From an uncultured Eubacteriales bacterium (GTDB taxonomy: Bacteria > Bacillota > Clostridia > Lachnospirales > Lachnospiraceae): a stretch of 64,000 nucleotides of DNA. The stretch spans positions 1 through 64,000 of the forward strand of contig UQCD01000010.1 of assembly GCA_900539455.1 (NCBI GenBank), in the 5' to 3' direction. Position 1 is the first letter of the stretch; each line of letters opens with the position of its first letter. Shown here piece by piece: positions 17,429-27,283 of this stretch. Made by a program: the position numbers and the translations under genes. Below the pieces are notes generated by a model that was not told where the DNA came from, did not search any database, and saw only the letters and a list, made by a program, of their open reading frames with translations.

Positions 17429-20400
17429 TTAAAACTCTTCATCAATAATAGTTGCTTTTTCGTGTACCTCTTTTTCAGCTATGTTAAGTTTATAAAATTT
17501 CAAGCTTCCTTTTCCGTCTACACTTGCTACTACAGTTACATGTGCTTTCCATTTTCCGTCCTTCCACACACCTGCACAAGCCTCTGCTTTTGCTTCACCT
17601 TCCACATCTATTTTTGTTCCGAATAATGAAATTTTAGCATTAGCAGCTACCTTTGCCTTTGCATAAGCAGCAATTAAAAATCTATCTACTGTTACATTGG
17701 CAGATACTTCTCCACCAACATCTGTACCTACTAAATCCCAATCAAAGTTTACACCCTGCTTTGATAAAAATGAAAATCCATAGTGATCTCGTCCGTCACT
17801 GGCATTTAATAAATCAGATACATAATCTCTATAAGATATTGCGCCTAATTTCATTTCCATTTCTGCAATTTGTATACAGCCTAATACATTTAATGTAGCT
17901 CCTGCTCCTAAATATGGGTAATTAATACCTGCCTCTCCATATAAATCGTCTAAGGATACTAGGCTTACATCATCACCCAGCCATTTATTAATCTTACTAG
18001 CAACATTTTCTGGAAGTGCATTAGTGCTAATTAATTCAATAGCACCGGATACCTTAAGCTTAGCTCCGTCTTTACTGCTCAGGTAGCTTTTAATTGCCTT
18101 TGAAAAAGCTCGTCCTGAAGCTATATTCTTGAGAGCCTCATTAATATTGTAATCTGATAATTCAGCCTTTAAATCTGTAATTGTAACTGGTATACCCTCT
18201 ACATAAAAGGTTATAGACAATGGCAGGGCTAAGGACATATTTAGGTATCTATCTCCATATCTTCTGTCATTTTCATCGCCCTTTATGCTAAATTCAATAC
18301 CTGCATCTCCTGTACATAAGGTATATGGTGACTTATCACTAGAATTGTGCTTGTCCTCCTGCTTTGTACTAAAGGATAAGCCCATTCCTATCTCCCGGTT
18401 ATAGGTATCAAACATAAGCTTTGCCCCAGCCTTAGCCTCTAGGGTTATATAATCTACAAGCTTTAAGCCCGTATTAGAATTTGCCTCGGCTGATATATCC
18501 ATATTGAAATATGTAAACGGACCCTCCTTCATCAGTCTTGCCTCAGCCTCTATTTCGCCCTTTATATAAGCTGGCAAATCATCTACCTTGAAGAAATCCA
18601 CTCCATTTGTAAGCAGGTCGGTTATTGTATTATCCTTTAATACACCTATTGATGATTTTACACTTACTCTGTCCGGGTATATTCTTATTTGATTATCCTC
18701 TAGTGAAACAATACCTAAATCAAGTGTACCAATTTCACTTTCCCATGGTACATCTGTCTTATATTCCTCATAGTTATTATAATTTTTTCCGTCATCATAA
18801 ATAACTACTTCAATTCTGTCAAAGGCTCTGGTAGAAGCTGCAGCAGGTAATAATATACTATCAATTAGTGAATACTCACTAACATTATGTCTTACATCTG
18901 CATAACTACCGGTAGATAAGGTAACACTTACATCCTTATCCACATTTCCCTTTAGCTCTACATCTCCAGCAAAGTAAAGGTAATCGTTAAGTCTTACATT
19001 TCCCTTTAAAACAGTACTGTTATCATTTTTTACAATGTTGTCTGCATTAAAGGTATATGCTCCAAAAGTAATCTCTCCTGGATTTGCATTACCAATTATA
19101 AGCTTATCAACCTTATATTTTTTGTTATTAATAGTTACAAATACTGAATAAGTTCCCTCTTTTACACTTGGTGCAACCTGAAAGGTTATTTTATCATCTG
19201 CTATACTCTTTATTTTGCAATGAGAGCTTCCATCTCTTGACTCTATATATACATCTGTTATTTTAACCTTTTCAAAGCCACTTCCCAATATATTAACGGT
19301 TTGGGCAGTATTTTTCTTTTCCAGCTGATTAACATCTATTCCCTTGATTGTCACACCATCTGGAAGAACTGTATCAAACTCTACATTTGTATCATCATCA
19401 TCTTCTTCACCTGCTAATGAATAATTCTTTAAATCCTTTGGTGTTACAGTATTTTCGTCATCATTTACCTCAATATACAAATATCTTGATACTAAGTCTA
19501 AATCCTCTGCTTCAAAGGTAATTGTATATTCTGAGCTGGTTCTCTTATGAATAAAATTGTATGCATTTGTAAGAGCACTATCATCAGAGCAATATATAAA
19601 TCTTCCTGCTCCAGCATTGGCAATAGTTGTAAGATATGATGTATCAAGACTTTCTCCTAAGCCAATAGTATAAATAGTAGCATTTACCTTTGAGGATTTT
19701 TCACTAAACTTACTAACTAAATCCTCACTTGGCCACGGATTATTGTCCTCACCGTCTGTCATCATAACAAGAGTTTTTGCAACATCATTATTACTAAATC
19801 TGTCTAATACAGAATAAGCTGCATCTGCTCCAGCAGTTCCTCCCTGCTGATATATATTTTTCTTTGCAAACTCTATTAACTTATTTTTGTCACTTAAAAA
19901 GCCTGATACCTGCCTTATACTTTCATCAAAGGTAATAATATTTACCTTTTCGTTATTCTCCATAGACTCTACATACTGGATAACTGCCTGCTGCAATGCT
20001 TCAAAGCTATTTGCCATACTACCTGAAACATCACAAAGCAATATGACCTCTGAGCCGTCATATTCCTTCTTTTGAATGTCAAAATCCTTTATTTCAATGT
20101 CACAGTCCTTAAGTGTAACCTTAACATCCTCTAAGGACTTGTTAGAAGAATATACAACTGAAGCCTTTATTTTACTAAATTCCTCTGTATCTATTCTTCC
20201 TATGGCTATCATGGCTGCAGTTTGTGAAATTGCAGTTCCTGTTGTACTTTTAACGCTATTTATTAACTGTTCTGTTGCAACATTATAATGGTGACTTCTT
20301 GTATATGCGTTGGCTACCATTTCTGACATATCAATATAGTTAGTGTCAGTATTTCCATCCTCATATACCTCCTGTATACTGTCCATAGCCTCTTCTATAA

Positions 20401-21835
20401 CAGTATTGTCACTTTCGCTTCCCTTTTCCACTGCCTTATTAAAATACTCAATACTTGCATTACTTAATCCCTGCTTATTTTTAGAAATAGAAATTGATAT
20501 ATAGCTTTCTGAAAGCTGGTTATCTGATATTTCATTATTTTCTATTTTTTCAGCTATTTCATCTGTAATAAATGAAAGTATATGCTCATTATTTTCCTCT
20601 AATAAATCAACAGCCTGCTTAAGCTTTAAATCTCCCACATAATAGTCATCATCACTAGAACGCAAATCTCTTTCTACTGATTTTATCTGCTTAATAACTT
20701 CCTTGTATTTTTTTGCATAATCTCTTGTAAAGTCCTTTGAGAAATCGTCCTTTGTAACAATTCCAGCCAAATACATATCCATTACTGTTTGTAATGCCTT
20801 TGTATCTCCGTCCTCTAATAAGTCATCCAGCTTATTGCCAGCTCTGACGCAGGCTACAATATATGCTTCTAAATACTGGTTTTCATTAAATAGCTCTGGA
20901 TACTCCTTCTTGTAATGGTCTAATATATCATATAGCCTTTTAAAGTATTCCTTCCTGCTGTCCTCGTCTAATTCATTGGCATCCTCTTTTAACAGTTCAG
21001 TATAGATACCTAAACCTGTATTCTCTGTTTCATTGTCATTGGTGCTATTTTCCTTATCTGTTTGTCCATCTGCAATATTTGAATTGTTATATGAATTATT
21101 GTCATTGGTGCTGTCACTATATGTGCTGCCGGTATATGTATTATAATCATATGACATTACCTTATCTGAAATTGCATTTATTAGTCCAATATCAGATAAA
21201 ATTTCATTATCCTGTTCCAGCTCATCTACAACACCACTTATAATTTCGGGTACTACTTCTTTTTGAAATTTGTCAAGATATTCTGTATTGTCATTTATTT
21301 CTTCCTGACTTAGCTCTACAAAGCCATAGTCCTCCGGTTTTTGTCCCTGACTTTTTAAATAATTGGCATTGCCAACATTATAGGAAAGCATTTTAGCTGT
21401 AAATAGCTTTCCCCCCTGCAGCTTTTCTAAAAGCTCCTTTTCTCTTTTATCCAGTAAGGAGTCATCAACACTGTCAACCTTTTTATAAAGTGCTGTGGCT
21501 TCCTCCCATTTTCCTTTTAGTGCTAATAATCTAGCCTTAGCCAAGGTATATTTTATACTGCCTGCAAAGGTGTTCTTTTTAACCAACATATTTTCTGCCT
21601 GACCAGGGTTAGTTTTAATGGAATTATAGACATTATACATATCTATAGCATCTGTATCAGATAGCTCCATTTTATTATTTCCTATAAATATTACGGCAGT
21701 GATAGCAACTACAAGCTGAATGGCAATAGCTGCTATTGGTACTAATTTTTTCTTTTTCACTATCAGCATAATAATTGCAGCCATTAATACCGGTAATGAA
21801 CCCAGAAAAATCTGAAGTACATTGTTCATTTTCAT
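17429..21835 (-). CDS. Giant membrane-anchored VWA-domain protein
   Basis: 1468 residues. Two N-terminal transmembrane helices (about 9-26 and 32-50) are followed by an alpha-helical, TPR-like region to about residue 570. A von Willebrand A domain follows (about 590-770) with an intact MIDAS: DVSGSMA and later MTDGEDN. A TIG/IPT-like segment (VNILGSGFEKVKI) and a long beta-rich C-terminal half complete it. The VWA metal site implies divalent-cation-dependent protein binding. It heads a minus-strand cluster with at least two further membrane proteins and has AGGAGG before the start. Role unknown; a surface scaffold or adhesion complex is inference. Confidence 0.8.
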   Translation of the reverse strand: MKMNNVLQIFLGSLPVLMAAIIMLIVKKKKLVPIAAIAIQLVVAITAVIFIGNNKMELSDTDAIDMYNVYNSIKTNPGQAENMLVKKNTFAGSIKYTLAKARLLALKGKWEEATALYKKVDSVDDSLLDKREKELLEKLQGGKLFTAKMLSYNVGNANYLKSQGQKPEDYGFVELSQEEINDNTEYLDKFQKEVVPEIISGVVDELEQDNEILSDIGLINAISDKVMSYDYNTYTGSTYSDSTNDNNSYNNSNIADGQTDKENSTNDNETENTGLGIYTELLKEDANELDEDSRKEYFKRLYDILDHYKKEYPELFNENQYLEAYIVACVRAGNKLDDLLEDGDTKALQTVMDMYLAGIVTKDDFSKDFTRDYAKKYKEVIKQIKSVERDLRSSDDDYYVGDLKLKQAVDLLEENNEHILSFITDEIAEKIENNEISDNQLSESYISISISKNKQGLSNASIEYFNKAVEKGSESDNTVIEEAMDSIQEVYEDGNTDTNYIDMSEMVANAYTRSHHYNVATEQLINSVKSTTGTAISQTAAMIAIGRIDTEEFSKIKASVVYSSNKSLEDVKVTLKDCDIEIKDFDIQKKEYDGSEVILLCDVSGSMANSFEALQQAVIQYVESMENNEKVNIITFDESIRQVSGFLSDKNKLIEFAKKNIYQQGGTAGADAAYSVLDRFSNNDVAKTLVMMTDGEDNNPWPSEDLVSKFSEKSSKVNATIYTIGLGESLDTSYLTTIANAGAGRFIYCSDDSALTNAYNFIHKRTSSEYTITFEAEDLDLVSRYLYIEVNDDENTVTPKDLKNYSLAGEEDDDDTNVEFDTVLPDGVTIKGIDVNQLEKKNTAQTVNILGSGFEKVKITDVYIESRDGSSHCKIKSIADDKITFQVAPSVKEGTYSVFVTINNKKYKVDKLIIGNANPGEITFGAYTFNADNIVKNDNSTVLKGNVRLNDYLYFAGDVELKGNVDKDVSVTLSTGSYADVRHNVSEYSLIDSILLPAAASTRAFDRIEVVIYDDGKNYNNYEEYKTDVPWESEIGTLDLGIVSLEDNQIRIYPDRVSVKSSIGVLKDNTITDLLTNGVDFFKVDDLPAYIKGEIEAEARLMKEGPFTYFNMDISAEANSNTGLKLVDYITLEAKAGAKLMFDTYNREIGMGLSFSTKQEDKHNSSDKSPYTLCTGDAGIEFSIKGDENDRRYGDRYLNMSLALPLSITFYVEGIPVTITDLKAELSDYNINEALKNIASGRAFSKAIKSYLSSKDGAKLKVSGAIELISTNALPENVASKINKWLGDDVSLVSLDDLYGEAGINYPYLGAGATLNVLGCIQIAEMEMKLGAISYRDYVSDLLNASDGRDHYGFSFLSKQGVNFDWDLVGTDVGGEVSANVTVDRFLIAAYAKAKVAANAKISLFGTKIDVEGEAKAEACAGVWKDGKWKAHVTVVASVDGKGSLKFYKLNIAEKEVHEKATIIDEEF

Positions 21836-21858
21836 TTCCTCCTATATCCTTTTAAGTA

Positions 21859-21886
21859 ATTGTACCATTTAATCTATAAAAATCAA
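21859..21886 (-). promoter_or_regulatory. Probable promoter of the VWA cluster
   Basis: TTGATT (21881-21886), a 16-bp spacer and TACAAT (21859-21864) on the minus strand, about 24 bp before the start codon. Confidence 0.5.
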
Positions 21887-21916
21887 TTAATTTACAAATC
21901 ACCACATATTCCTTCA

Positions 21917-21945
21917 TTTACTTTTTAATTTAGAATTGTTATAAT
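21917..21945 (+). promoter_or_regulatory. Probable promoter of the SDR gene
   Basis: TTTACT (21917-21922), a 17-bp spacer and a perfect TATAAT (21940-21945) on the plus strand, 31 bp before the ATG at 21977. Confidence 0.5.
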
Positions 21946-21976
21946 TCACTTATAAAACAATTCGGAGGTGTTGCAA

Positions 21977-22738
21977 ATGAAACAGTTAAATGAAAAAGTT
22001 GCAATCGTAACAGGAGCAGGCCAGGGAATTGGTAAAGGTATTGCTCTTTGTCTTGCAAAAAGAGGTGTAAAGGTTATCGCAACAGGACGCCGTCCTGAGC
22101 CAATCCAGCAGACAATCGCAGAAATTAAAGAGCTAGGCGGAGAAGGCTTTGCTATGACTTGTGATTCTGCTGACAGAGCCAGGGTAGAAGAGGTTGTCAA
22201 AGCGGCTGTAGATGCTTATGGAACAGTTGATGTAGTTGTCAACAATGCACAGGCCATTGTTCCTTCTGCACCAGTTGAGGACACTACCTATGACAATATG
22301 CTTAAAGCTTGGGAGAGTGGCGTAATCGGCTCTCTTAACTATATGCAGGCTGCCTTTCCTTATATGAAGGAACAGCACGAAGGAAGAATTATCAATTTTG
22401 CTTCTGCAACAGGCATGTTTGGTATTGCCGGACAGTTGGCTTATGGCTCTAACAAAGAGGCTCTTCGTGGTCTTACAAAAATTGCAGCAAAGGAATGGGG
22501 ACAGTATGGAATCTGTGTAAATGTTGTTCTTCCCGGAGCTGAATCTCCTGCTGCAAAGGCATGGGCTGAAAAATTCCCAGAGGAATATGCAAAGCAGGTT
22601 AATTTAAACCCTATGAAACGATTCGGTGACCCAGAAATGGATATTGCACCAGTGATTGCATTTTTAGCAGGTCCAGATTCCTGCTACTACTCAGGACAGA
22701 GTGTAATCGTGGACGGTGCTAATTCAATTATGCCATAA
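21977..22738 (+). CDS. SDR-family (FabG-like) oxidoreductase
   Basis: 253 residues from ATG 21977, chosen because GGAGG lies 8 nt upstream; the GTG nine bases earlier overlaps that site. Classical short-chain dehydrogenase: nucleotide-binding TGAGQGIGKG, NNAQ in place of NNAG, active-site Ser before the catalytic AYGSNK (YxxxK) and a C-terminal SGQSVIVDG. NAD(P)-dependent oxidation or reduction of an unidentified alcohol, ketone or sugar. Stand-alone transcription unit with its own promoter and terminator. Confidence 0.9.
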   Translation: MKQLNEKVAIVTGAGQGIGKGIALCLAKRGVKVIATGRRPEPIQQTIAEIKELGGEGFAMTCDSADRARVEEVVKAAVDAYGTVDVVVNNAQAIVPSAPVEDTTYDNMLKAWESGVIGSLNYMQAAFPYMKEQHEGRIINFASATGMFGIAGQLAYGSNKEALRGLTKIAAKEWGQYGICVNVVLPGAESPAAKAWAEKFPEEYAKQVNLNPMKRFGDPEMDIAPVIAFLAGPDSCYYSGQSVIVDGANSIMP

Positions 22739-22767
22739 AATTAATTTATCTGTTTTCTAAAAAAAGA

Positions 22768-22806
22768 CAAACAAAAAAGATGTGGTAGACACATCTTTTT
22801 TGTTTG
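22768..22806 (+). terminator. Rho-independent terminator of the SDR gene
   Basis: Perfect 17-bp arms (22768-22784 and 22790-22806) around a 5-nt loop, with A-rich and T-rich arms serving as U tracts in either direction. Confidence 0.85.
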
Positions 22807-22827
22807 GTTATTTGGTTGACTTTGTAT

Positions 22828-22930
22828 AATAAATAAAAGGGAGGAGTTTGTGCAAGCACAAACCGTAAAATTATGAAAAAACTCGAAGGACTGTTGTCCT
22901 TTCGATGTATTAAGTATATTTTTTAAAAGT
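22828..22930 (+). other. Possible small structured RNA, intergenic
   Basis: A TATAAT (22826-22831) is followed by two hairpins: GTTTGTGC-aa-GCACAAAC (22846-22863) and a CGAAGGAC/GTCCTTTCG stem around 22884-22904, then a T-rich stretch. A 17-codon ATG frame starts at 22873 but has no properly spaced ribosome-binding site. The layout suits a short non-coding RNA but the -35 is poor. The rest of the gap to 23068 shows nothing I can name. Confidence 0.3.
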
Positions 22931-23068
22931 TAATAATCAATGTTTATATTTTAAATGTTTATTTAACAAAATATGAACAAATAATGATGAAATCCTTTTT
23001 CAAAAGCATACCTGAATTTGCCTTTGGCAATCAATTTTTCTAAAAGCAGCCTTTAAAGCCTTACCCTT

Positions 23069-23755
23069 CTAATAATCCATATGCGCATTCCACACTACTG
23101 TTTCCACAGCCATTTCATAGCAATTTAAGTGTTTAGGAAACACTCCTGCTACCTTTTCTGTTATCTCATCTAGTACAAATCCATAGACTGTTGGCATATA
23201 ATTATCTTCAATTTTATAAGGCTCAATATGCTTTTCTAAATCATTGTATATTTTACTGTATTTATCTTTTTCCTCGTAAGGGTTATGTAAATTATCCCAA
23301 AGTCTGTACTCTTTACTTCCCATATTGCTGGTATTCTTTTTGTTTACTTCTTTTATATCCGGCATAACTATATCTTTATGTCTATTTTTATATAAACTAT
23401 AATATACATTTATTACTGAAAAGCGGTCATTTACCAAATATTTGTTTATTAAATCTCCCACATAAAATTTGCCAGCCACAGTATCTACATCGACTAATGG
23501 TATGCTATTACTATTTAAATCAATTTTTGCTCTCATCTTAATAATATCGGCTTTACTGCTTTTAATACATGAAATGCCTGCTAGCACAGAAGCCATATAC
23601 AGACACCAATCTCCCATTATAACCTTTTTGTCATCAAGACAAGCCTGCTGAATTTGAGCTGAAATTTCCTTAGCCGCAAATTCTACCTTAAGCATAGGAT
23701 TATCCTTTGACTTTTCCTCAAGCTGTTCAAAAAATACTTTTACCTGTTCTGTCAT
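23069..23755 (-). CDS. Hypothetical cytoplasmic protein
   Basis: 228 residues from ATG 23755, chosen because GGAGG lies 4-5 nt upstream; a start seven codons earlier would include that site. No signal peptide or membrane helix is apparent. Mixed helical protein with conserved-looking aromatic segments (INVYYSLYKNRHK, YRLWDNLHNPYEEK). Family not recognised and no functional neighbour. Confidence 0.65.
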   Translation of the reverse strand: MTEQVKVFFEQLEEKSKDNPMLKVEFAAKEISAQIQQACLDDKKVIMGDWCLYMASVLAGISCIKSSKADIIKMRAKIDLNSNSIPLVDVDTVAGKFYVGDLINKYLVNDRFSVINVYYSLYKNRHKDIVMPDIKEVNKKNTSNMGSKEYRLWDNLHNPYEEKDKYSKIYNDLEKHIEPYKIEDNYMPTVYGFVLDEITEKVAGVFPKHLNCYEMAVETVVWNAHMDY

Positions 23756-23849
23756 TTTTCCTCCTTTATTGAACACGACACTATTTTGAAACGAATTTTA
23801 TCATTTACAACCAATTTTGTAATCTTCTCCGTTAATGTTTTACTTTTGC

Positions 23850-24038
23850 CTAATAATGGTACTCGTTTCTGTTAAACCATACAGTAAACTTACATCTGCT
23901 TTCTCCCTTGCATTTTCCCTTGCATTTGTCCTCAATAAACTCTATCAATTCATCAATCGAAGATTCTTTTAAACAATATAAAGACCTGTCGCTAAAATCC
24001 AAAGACATTACACCTATTACCTTACCTTTCTTTGTCAT
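23850..24038 (-). CDS. Short Cys/Lys-rich hypothetical protein, uncertain
   Basis: 62 residues with a hydrophilic Cys-rich patch (KCKGKCKGESRCK) near the C-terminus. No clear Shine-Dalgarno before the ATG. It may be a real small gene or chance; nothing functional can be said. Confidence 0.3.
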   Translation of the reverse strand: MTKKGKVIGVMSLDFSDRSLYCLKESSIDELIEFIEDKCKGKCKGESRCKFTVWFNRNEYHY

Positions 24039-24569
24039 AATCAGTTATTGGCTTTTGCAGATTTTTTCCTGCTTATTGCCGCTTTAACAGTCCACCTATC
24101 TGTCTTATTATCTCATATTATGAGTGTATTCTACCACAGATACTACAAAAAAGCACCTCAAAAACATAAGTTTTTGAGTACAATACTGTTTCCAAATCTT
24201 CACATATCACCATTAACAAAATAACCGTAATTATAAAAAATTTTATGCTCATTACAACCAATACAAGGACATAAGCAGCATTAATTTTGTATACAAAACA
24301 ACTGTGACCATCTAATGACATAAACATCATCTCATATAAAATCTTTTAAACAAAAGATGCCAATATTGACTCTTGAAGGTTTCATTGTAGCATCAGGTTT
24401 TGACTTAACCTACTTTGAACTTGGATATACATTATGTAATCAATCCCACAAAAATAATCGCCCCCACCCAGTGAACTTGGGCGATTATTTTAATCAATCC
24501 ATATACTGGGCTAACCATCTATCGTCGACACCTTTTCCCATTGTTTTAACAAGCTCCGCAAAAATTATA
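24039..24569. other. Gene-poor region left of the island
   Basis: About 530 bp without a convincing gene. A 70-codon minus frame (24118-24330) has a hydrophobic stretch but no ribosome-binding site. A minus-strand open frame running out of the 71-bp repeat ends ...GKGVDDRWLAQYMD at about 24503 and might be the tail of a lost gene, but it has no start. The hairpin at 24451-24491 is listed separately. Confidence 0.4.
24451..24491. terminator. Bidirectional-looking terminator hairpin
   Basis: Perfect 13-bp arms AAAATAATCGCCC / GGGCGATTATTTT (24451-24463, 24479-24491) with a 15-nt loop. A/T-rich stem ends give U tracts on both strands. Confidence 0.7.
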
Positions 24570-24640
24570 AAAAACGGATTAAAAAATCCCACAAATCCAA
24601 GGAAAACCTTGAATCTGTGGGATTGATTTTTGTTCTTGAA
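24570..24640. repeat. 71-bp direct repeat, left boundary of the RM island
   Basis: Identical over 71 bp to 31408-31478. Contains a terminator-like hairpin (AATCCCACA ... TGTGGGATT with inner CCAAGG/CCTTG) and T/A tracts. This copy is not attached to a ribosomal gene; the bases just beyond (ATTATCTTTG) still faintly resemble the end of rpsI. Confidence 0.9.
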
Positions 24641-24765
24641 ATTATCTTTGCTAATGTTTTGAGAGTGTGAAAAGCCCGGAAATTGGGGATTTGTGTATGG
24701 TAGTGTTACATATCTGTTACATGTATAGTGCTACCTATAGTGTTCCTCAACGAGTCTATAAAAGG

Positions 24766-25041
24766 TTATTCTTTTCGTGTTTCTTCTACATAATCATCCC
24801 ATATATTTCCTTCACTAAGAAAATTCCTATTTAATGCAGCATCAATCACAGATTCCGTTATATTTTTTATGTCATAATTCTTAAATTCCTGAATAAACTT
24901 CTTAATGTTACTTTTAAATTTCTTTAAATTCTTTTTTCTCATAACAACTACTTTATGAGAAAAATTAGCATCTGGAGCTACATTATTTGTAACGATAGCC
25001 ATTATTCTTAGCACTCTAGCATCATGATATACTTCCTCAAA
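24766..25041 (-). pseudogene. Severed C-terminus of the island helicase (after an in-frame TAG)
   Basis: These about 91 codons continue the 25042-27279 gene in exactly the same frame after a single TAG codon (25044-25042). Across the stop the protein reads ...GQMENHCG-stop-FEEVYHDARV then LRIMAIVTNNVAP. A tryptophan codon (TGG) changed to TAG would explain it. A 82-codon piece could start at a GTG (25014), but it has no ribosome-binding site of its own, so it is better seen as the displaced end of the helicase. Confidence 0.7.
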
Positions 25042-27279
25042 CTATCCACAATGATTTTCCATCTGCCCCACTTCTGATTTATATATATACTGTCTACTAT
25101 CTTTCACCTCACTTTTGCATTCTATCATAATATATTTATCATGCCCTATTTTCCATAGATTATCTGGTCCTTTTCTAATCATTTTATCCGGTCTCTGGCA
25201 ATCAAAACCTAATATTTTTCCAGCATAATCCATAGCTTGTTCAAACTTTTCTGCCCTAACACCATAAGATAAATTTTCTAACATATCATCAACCTGTAAT
25301 ATTAACTCATTATATGTTCCACAATTTTGAAATATTTTTTTGATATTACTTGCTCTAGATACGTTAATACCCAAAAACGGCTGGTAAATCACTTCTCTAG
25401 CTGGTTTTAATAACTGCCTATTCTTTTCAAATGCTGCGCTTTGAAATTTATCTGTTTCTATCCTACTTATCATATATTTTCTTCTCGCTATTTCTTGCAG
25501 ATACCAACCTTTATCTTCTTCTCGTAATTTTTCATTATCTAAAAAATTCTGTATAATTAATGCTGATTCTTCGTATTTAGAGTCAATAAAAAGCTGTTCT
25601 GATTGTTTTTCCATCATCAACATTGCTTGATTACTTATAGTTTTATCATCTTCAACCCCATCCATTTCATTCTTATAGTATTCTTTCCAACCATCATCTC
25701 TCATAACAGATTGTTTAATTAAATCCATAAGATATTTCTCATCTTTCTCTTCCCCATCATCTGACATCTCTACAATAGATAAACCAATCTCTATTTGTTT
25801 CCTTGTTTGCGGAGAAAAATAATTTCGTGTTTCGGAACTCATAATGAACTTCACTAAATCTGCTCCAATAATAAAAATACAGCAATAATCCTTTTCTCCT
25901 CGAACTCCTCTTCCTAAACCTTGTTCAATCTTTTGTGCTATTTTTCTTCTAATAAATTCACACTCTATTCTTCCTTTTTCTTCATATATATCACTCATAC
26001 TACCAAAAAAAGGCAATGAATCCAATATCAAAATTCTACATGCATCATCTGGCAAATCTATTCCATCATATCGGTTTGCAATCACTAATGTTCTCCCATA
26101 TTGACCATCTTGTCTCCTTGTTATTTCATTAAAAATATTATTTGTGTTTAAGATATTACAATACAAATTTGAATAGTCATTTTGTTTTTCCTTACTTGGA
26201 ACAATCGCACATGTTCCGAACTTCTTCCATTCAAATTTACATAAATACTCTATTACTTTTCCCCTTGAAAAATCATCTTGGATTAATGAAGGTATTATAA
26301 TCATTTTTTCTCCTGACCATTTTTTATCAGCACAACTTATAGGTTTACTAATTGAATTTATCGAAAAATCCAAGTTTTTTACAAAAAACATATCATCCTG
26401 CGTTGTTGCAGACATCAAGATTCTATGTTTGGCCCTATGAAAACTACTAAAACGCTCTACATTAAATGCATGCGGTATAATTTGAATTTCTTTTCCATTT
26501 AAATAAGCATCACATTTTTCAATTTCATCTCTTATAAGCGGCCATGTAAATTTTAAATAATCTCTATCAACATCTTTTGAAAGCAAACTGATAACTTCAC
26601 TCTTCCTATCAATCCATGCCCAATACGGTATTAACATAACACTTTCATAATCCTCATTTTCCTGTATATCAGTAAAAGTACCTTCTCCTTGTTCTTTTAA
26701 TACATCATCAAACAATCCAATAATCTCATTATAAATTGATTCACTTCTTCTATTAATCCTCACAGTATATGCTTGTTTAATAGCATCTAAACATGCGTGA
26801 GCATCATCCATAACTATTGTATTAACTTTCTGATATTGATTGTCTAGTCCAAAAATTGTTTTTCCATTGAAAATTTTTTGGACATATGTAAGCAAAATAG
26901 CATTTCCTTCTATAAAATCATTAGGAAATGCGTTACTTTCTGTTATCATACATACTTTTATTCCAAACTTCTTCGCTTCATAAAATACCTGATCTGCTAA
27001 AAACTTATTAGGACAAACATAAACACAAGGTCCCCCTCCCTCGTTTAATTTTGATTGCAGCATTAACAAACCAATTAAAGTTTTTCCTTCTCCTGTATGC
27101 AATTTAACTATCAGATCTCTTTCAGCCCTATGTATATCATTCCACATTCTCAATACTTTTTCTTGAGTTGGTCTCAATGGTCCTGTCGTACTACTCCTAT
27201 CCAATTCGTTATATAAATCAATGGGATTTATGTGTTTTTTGCTAATATCTTTACTTAATTTTTTCTTAAAATCAATCAT
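25042..27279 (-). CDS. DEAD/DEAH-box (SF2) helicase with nuclease-like C-terminus, cut by TAG
   Basis: 745 residues to the TAG; about 837 if read through. SF2 motifs: HTGEGKT (Walker A) near residue 60, MDDAHA (DEAD-box variant) near 155, ILMSATT near 290, and a late QGLGRGVRG (motif VI). Near the C-terminus GPDNLW ... IMIECKS resembles a PD-(D/E)xK nuclease core. The gene starts 4 bp after the DpnII-like nuclease gene and is the fourth gene of that operon, so a role in restriction or phage defence is inferred. If TAG terminates, the nuclease-like domain loses its last part and activity is doubtful. Confidence 0.75.
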   Translation of the reverse strand: MIDFKKKLSKDISKKHINPIDLYNELDRSSTTGPLRPTQEKVLRMWNDIHRAERDLIVKLHTGEGKTLIGLLMLQSKLNEGGGPCVYVCPNKFLADQVFYEAKKFGIKVCMITESNAFPNDFIEGNAILLTYVQKIFNGKTIFGLDNQYQKVNTIVMDDAHACLDAIKQAYTVRINRRSESIYNEIIGLFDDVLKEQGEGTFTDIQENEDYESVMLIPYWAWIDRKSEVISLLSKDVDRDYLKFTWPLIRDEIEKCDAYLNGKEIQIIPHAFNVERFSSFHRAKHRILMSATTQDDMFFVKNLDFSINSISKPISCADKKWSGEKMIIIPSLIQDDFSRGKVIEYLCKFEWKKFGTCAIVPSKEKQNDYSNLYCNILNTNNIFNEITRRQDGQYGRTLVIANRYDGIDLPDDACRILILDSLPFFGSMSDIYEEKGRIECEFIRRKIAQKIEQGLGRGVRGEKDYCCIFIIGADLVKFIMSSETRNYFSPQTRKQIEIGLSIVEMSDDGEEKDEKYLMDLIKQSVMRDDGWKEYYKNEMDGVEDDKTISNQAMLMMEKQSEQLFIDSKYEESALIIQNFLDNEKLREEDKGWYLQEIARRKYMISRIETDKFQSAAFEKNRQLLKPAREVIYQPFLGINVSRASNIKKIFQNCGTYNELILQVDDMLENLSYGVRAEKFEQAMDYAGKILGFDCQRPDKMIRKGPDNLWKIGHDKYIMIECKSEVKDSRQYIYKSEVGQMENHCG

Positions 27280-27283
27280 TTTA

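Noticed and set aside
22873..22926. 17-codon peptide gene
   Set aside because: The nearest ribosome-binding site is about 30 nt away and no peptide-processing gene is nearby.
24357..24626. 89-codon plus-strand frame across the left repeat
   Set aside because: It runs through two hairpins and has no ribosome-binding site.
24766..25014. Independent 82-residue gene starting at GTG
   Set aside because: Continuous in frame with the helicase across one TAG and lacks its own ribosome-binding site.
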